Made by a program: the position numbers and the translations under genes. This document shows positions 63,508 to 64,000 of a stretch of DNA of 64,000 nt, piece by piece. The notes under the pieces were generated by a model that had not been told where the DNA came from, did no database searches, and saw nothing but the letters and a program-made list of their open reading frames with translations. Source of the DNA: Komarekiella delphini-convector SJRDD-AB1 (lineage in GTDB: Bacteria > Cyanobacteriota > Cyanobacteriia > Cyanobacteriales > Nostocaceae); assembly GCF_014831675.1 (NCBI RefSeq), contig NZ_VJXY01000016.1:59994-123993 (forward strand). Direction: 5' to 3'. How positions within the stretch are numbered: the first letter of the stretch is position 1; each line of letters starts with the position of its first letter.

Positions 63508-64000
63508 GTTTCAATCTCTAATAGAGATTTTAGTTAATTGGAATAAGTGATTGATTTAGTGGGAACTGTGACCAGTAAGTTTCAATCCCTAATAGGGATT
63601 TTAGTTAATTTGAATTCTAGCCTCTCGTCGCACCCGTCGCACACTGCAAAGAATTCGTTTCAATCCCTAATAGGGATTTTAGTTAATTTGAATCTTTCAG
63701 CGATTTCTACCTCAATTTGAGAACCTGTGAGTTTCAATCCCTAATAGGGATTTTAGTTAATTTGAATCAAATTTCTTGTCCTTGGCTCAAAAGTTGCACT
63801 TGTGTTTCAATCTCTAATAGGGATTTTAGTTAATTTGAATTCCTGAGCGCATTACCAATCGTTGGCAGGAATATCGTTTCAATCCCTAATAGGGATTTTA
63901 GTTAATTTGAATCTTTCAGCGATTTCTACCTCAATTTGAGAACCTGTGAGTTTCAATCCCTAATAGGGATTTTAGTTAATTTGAATCAAATTTCTTGTCC
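63508..64000 (-). CRISPR. CRISPR array, 37-bp repeats, at least seven repeats, continues off the right edge
   Basis: Repeats (37 nt, GTTTCAATCCCTAATAGGGA... ending AATTTGAAT on the plus strand) start at 63508, 63579, 63657, 63731, 63804, 63876 and 63950. Spacers are 34, 41, 37, 36, 35 and 37 nt plus a partial one. The first repeat is degenerate (TCTCTAATAGAGA and TTGGAAT), which marks the old trailer end. The reverse complement of the repeat ends ATTGAAAC, the usual crRNA 5' handle of class 1 systems. Both signs say the array is transcribed leftward with its leader beyond the window. No cas genes are present here. Spacers 3 and 6, and 4 and 7, are the same. Confidence 0.96.

Noticed and set aside
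1-64000. tRNA and rRNA genes
   Set aside because: None recognised by eye in the intergenic regions; a covariance-model scan would be decisive.
63354-64000. cas genes next to the array
   Set aside because: The flank inside the window holds only the PHP gene; any cas genes must be to the right.

Overview
The window is chromosomal DNA of a filamentous, heterocyst-type cyanobacterium (order Nostocales, Nostoc/Anabaena-like). This follows from the density of the GCGATCGC palindrome (HIP1), the 7-bp short tandem repeats, the 37-bp CRISPR repeat family, and marker genes such as sipA, desC, RppA/RppB-like regulators, the panC-cmk fusion and a GH100 neutral invertase. No rRNA or tRNA gene was seen. 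The left edge holds the start of smc; the right edge cuts through a CRISPR array.

Layout. 0.8-10.1 kb is an accessory region with three DUF433/DUF5615 (PIN-like) toxin-antitoxin pairs, a stand-alone HsdR-N-like nuclease, a Uma2 nuclease, a Ser/Thr kinase with TPRs, and lysC. 10.2-15.6 kb continues the accessory character: a 21-bp tandem array, an NB-ARC/TPR (STAND) gene split by an in-frame TGA, a Tudor-like secreted protein, and an unrecognised 463-aa protein behind a perfect cyanobacterial LexA box. 15.9-23 kb holds a DUF4212/sodium-solute symporter pair, a TPR protein, an RNase D-like exonuclease, and desC divergent from a TetR regulator with two palindromic operator candidates. 23-26.5 kb is a decayed PAS/GAF/GGDEF/EAL gene. 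27-35 kb has invertase and SDR genes, a methyltransferase, an amino-acid permease and an RppB/RppA-like two-component pair. 35.6-37.4 kb is gene-poor and is followed by a two-gene unit of exported proteins, the second with a PEP-CTERM-like tail. 39.7-46.5 kb holds a K+ channel, a deaminase, a NarL-type two-component pair beside a Spy/CpxP-like gene, a Coq4-family protein, sipA, a PrxQ-type peroxiredoxin and argC. 46.8-55.6 kb is mostly amino-acid metabolism: a DUF1338 enzyme, a class III aminotransferase, an aldehyde dehydrogenase, a cyclase-family hydrolase and glutaminase. 56.3-63.4 kb is core genome: rlpA, panC-cmk, sodB, purM and a PHP protein. From 63.5 kb the CRISPR array begins.

The observations most worth checking are: (1) the STAND gene cut by one stop between effector-associated and NTPase parts; (2) the LexA-box orphan gene; (3) two distant tandem arrays with the same strict 21-bp period and the same GAACTCG core in opposite orientations; (4) a TetR regulator fused to a tyrosine-recombinase-like C-terminal region; (5) toxin-antitoxin pair 1, in which both partners carry lesions; (6) a block of CRISPR spacers present twice; (7) long inverted copies of a structured repeat flanking sodB; and (8) intergenic repeats inserted in frame inside lysC and inside the PAS/GGDEF pseudogene. 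Product names rest on motif recognition by eye; no database search was possible.
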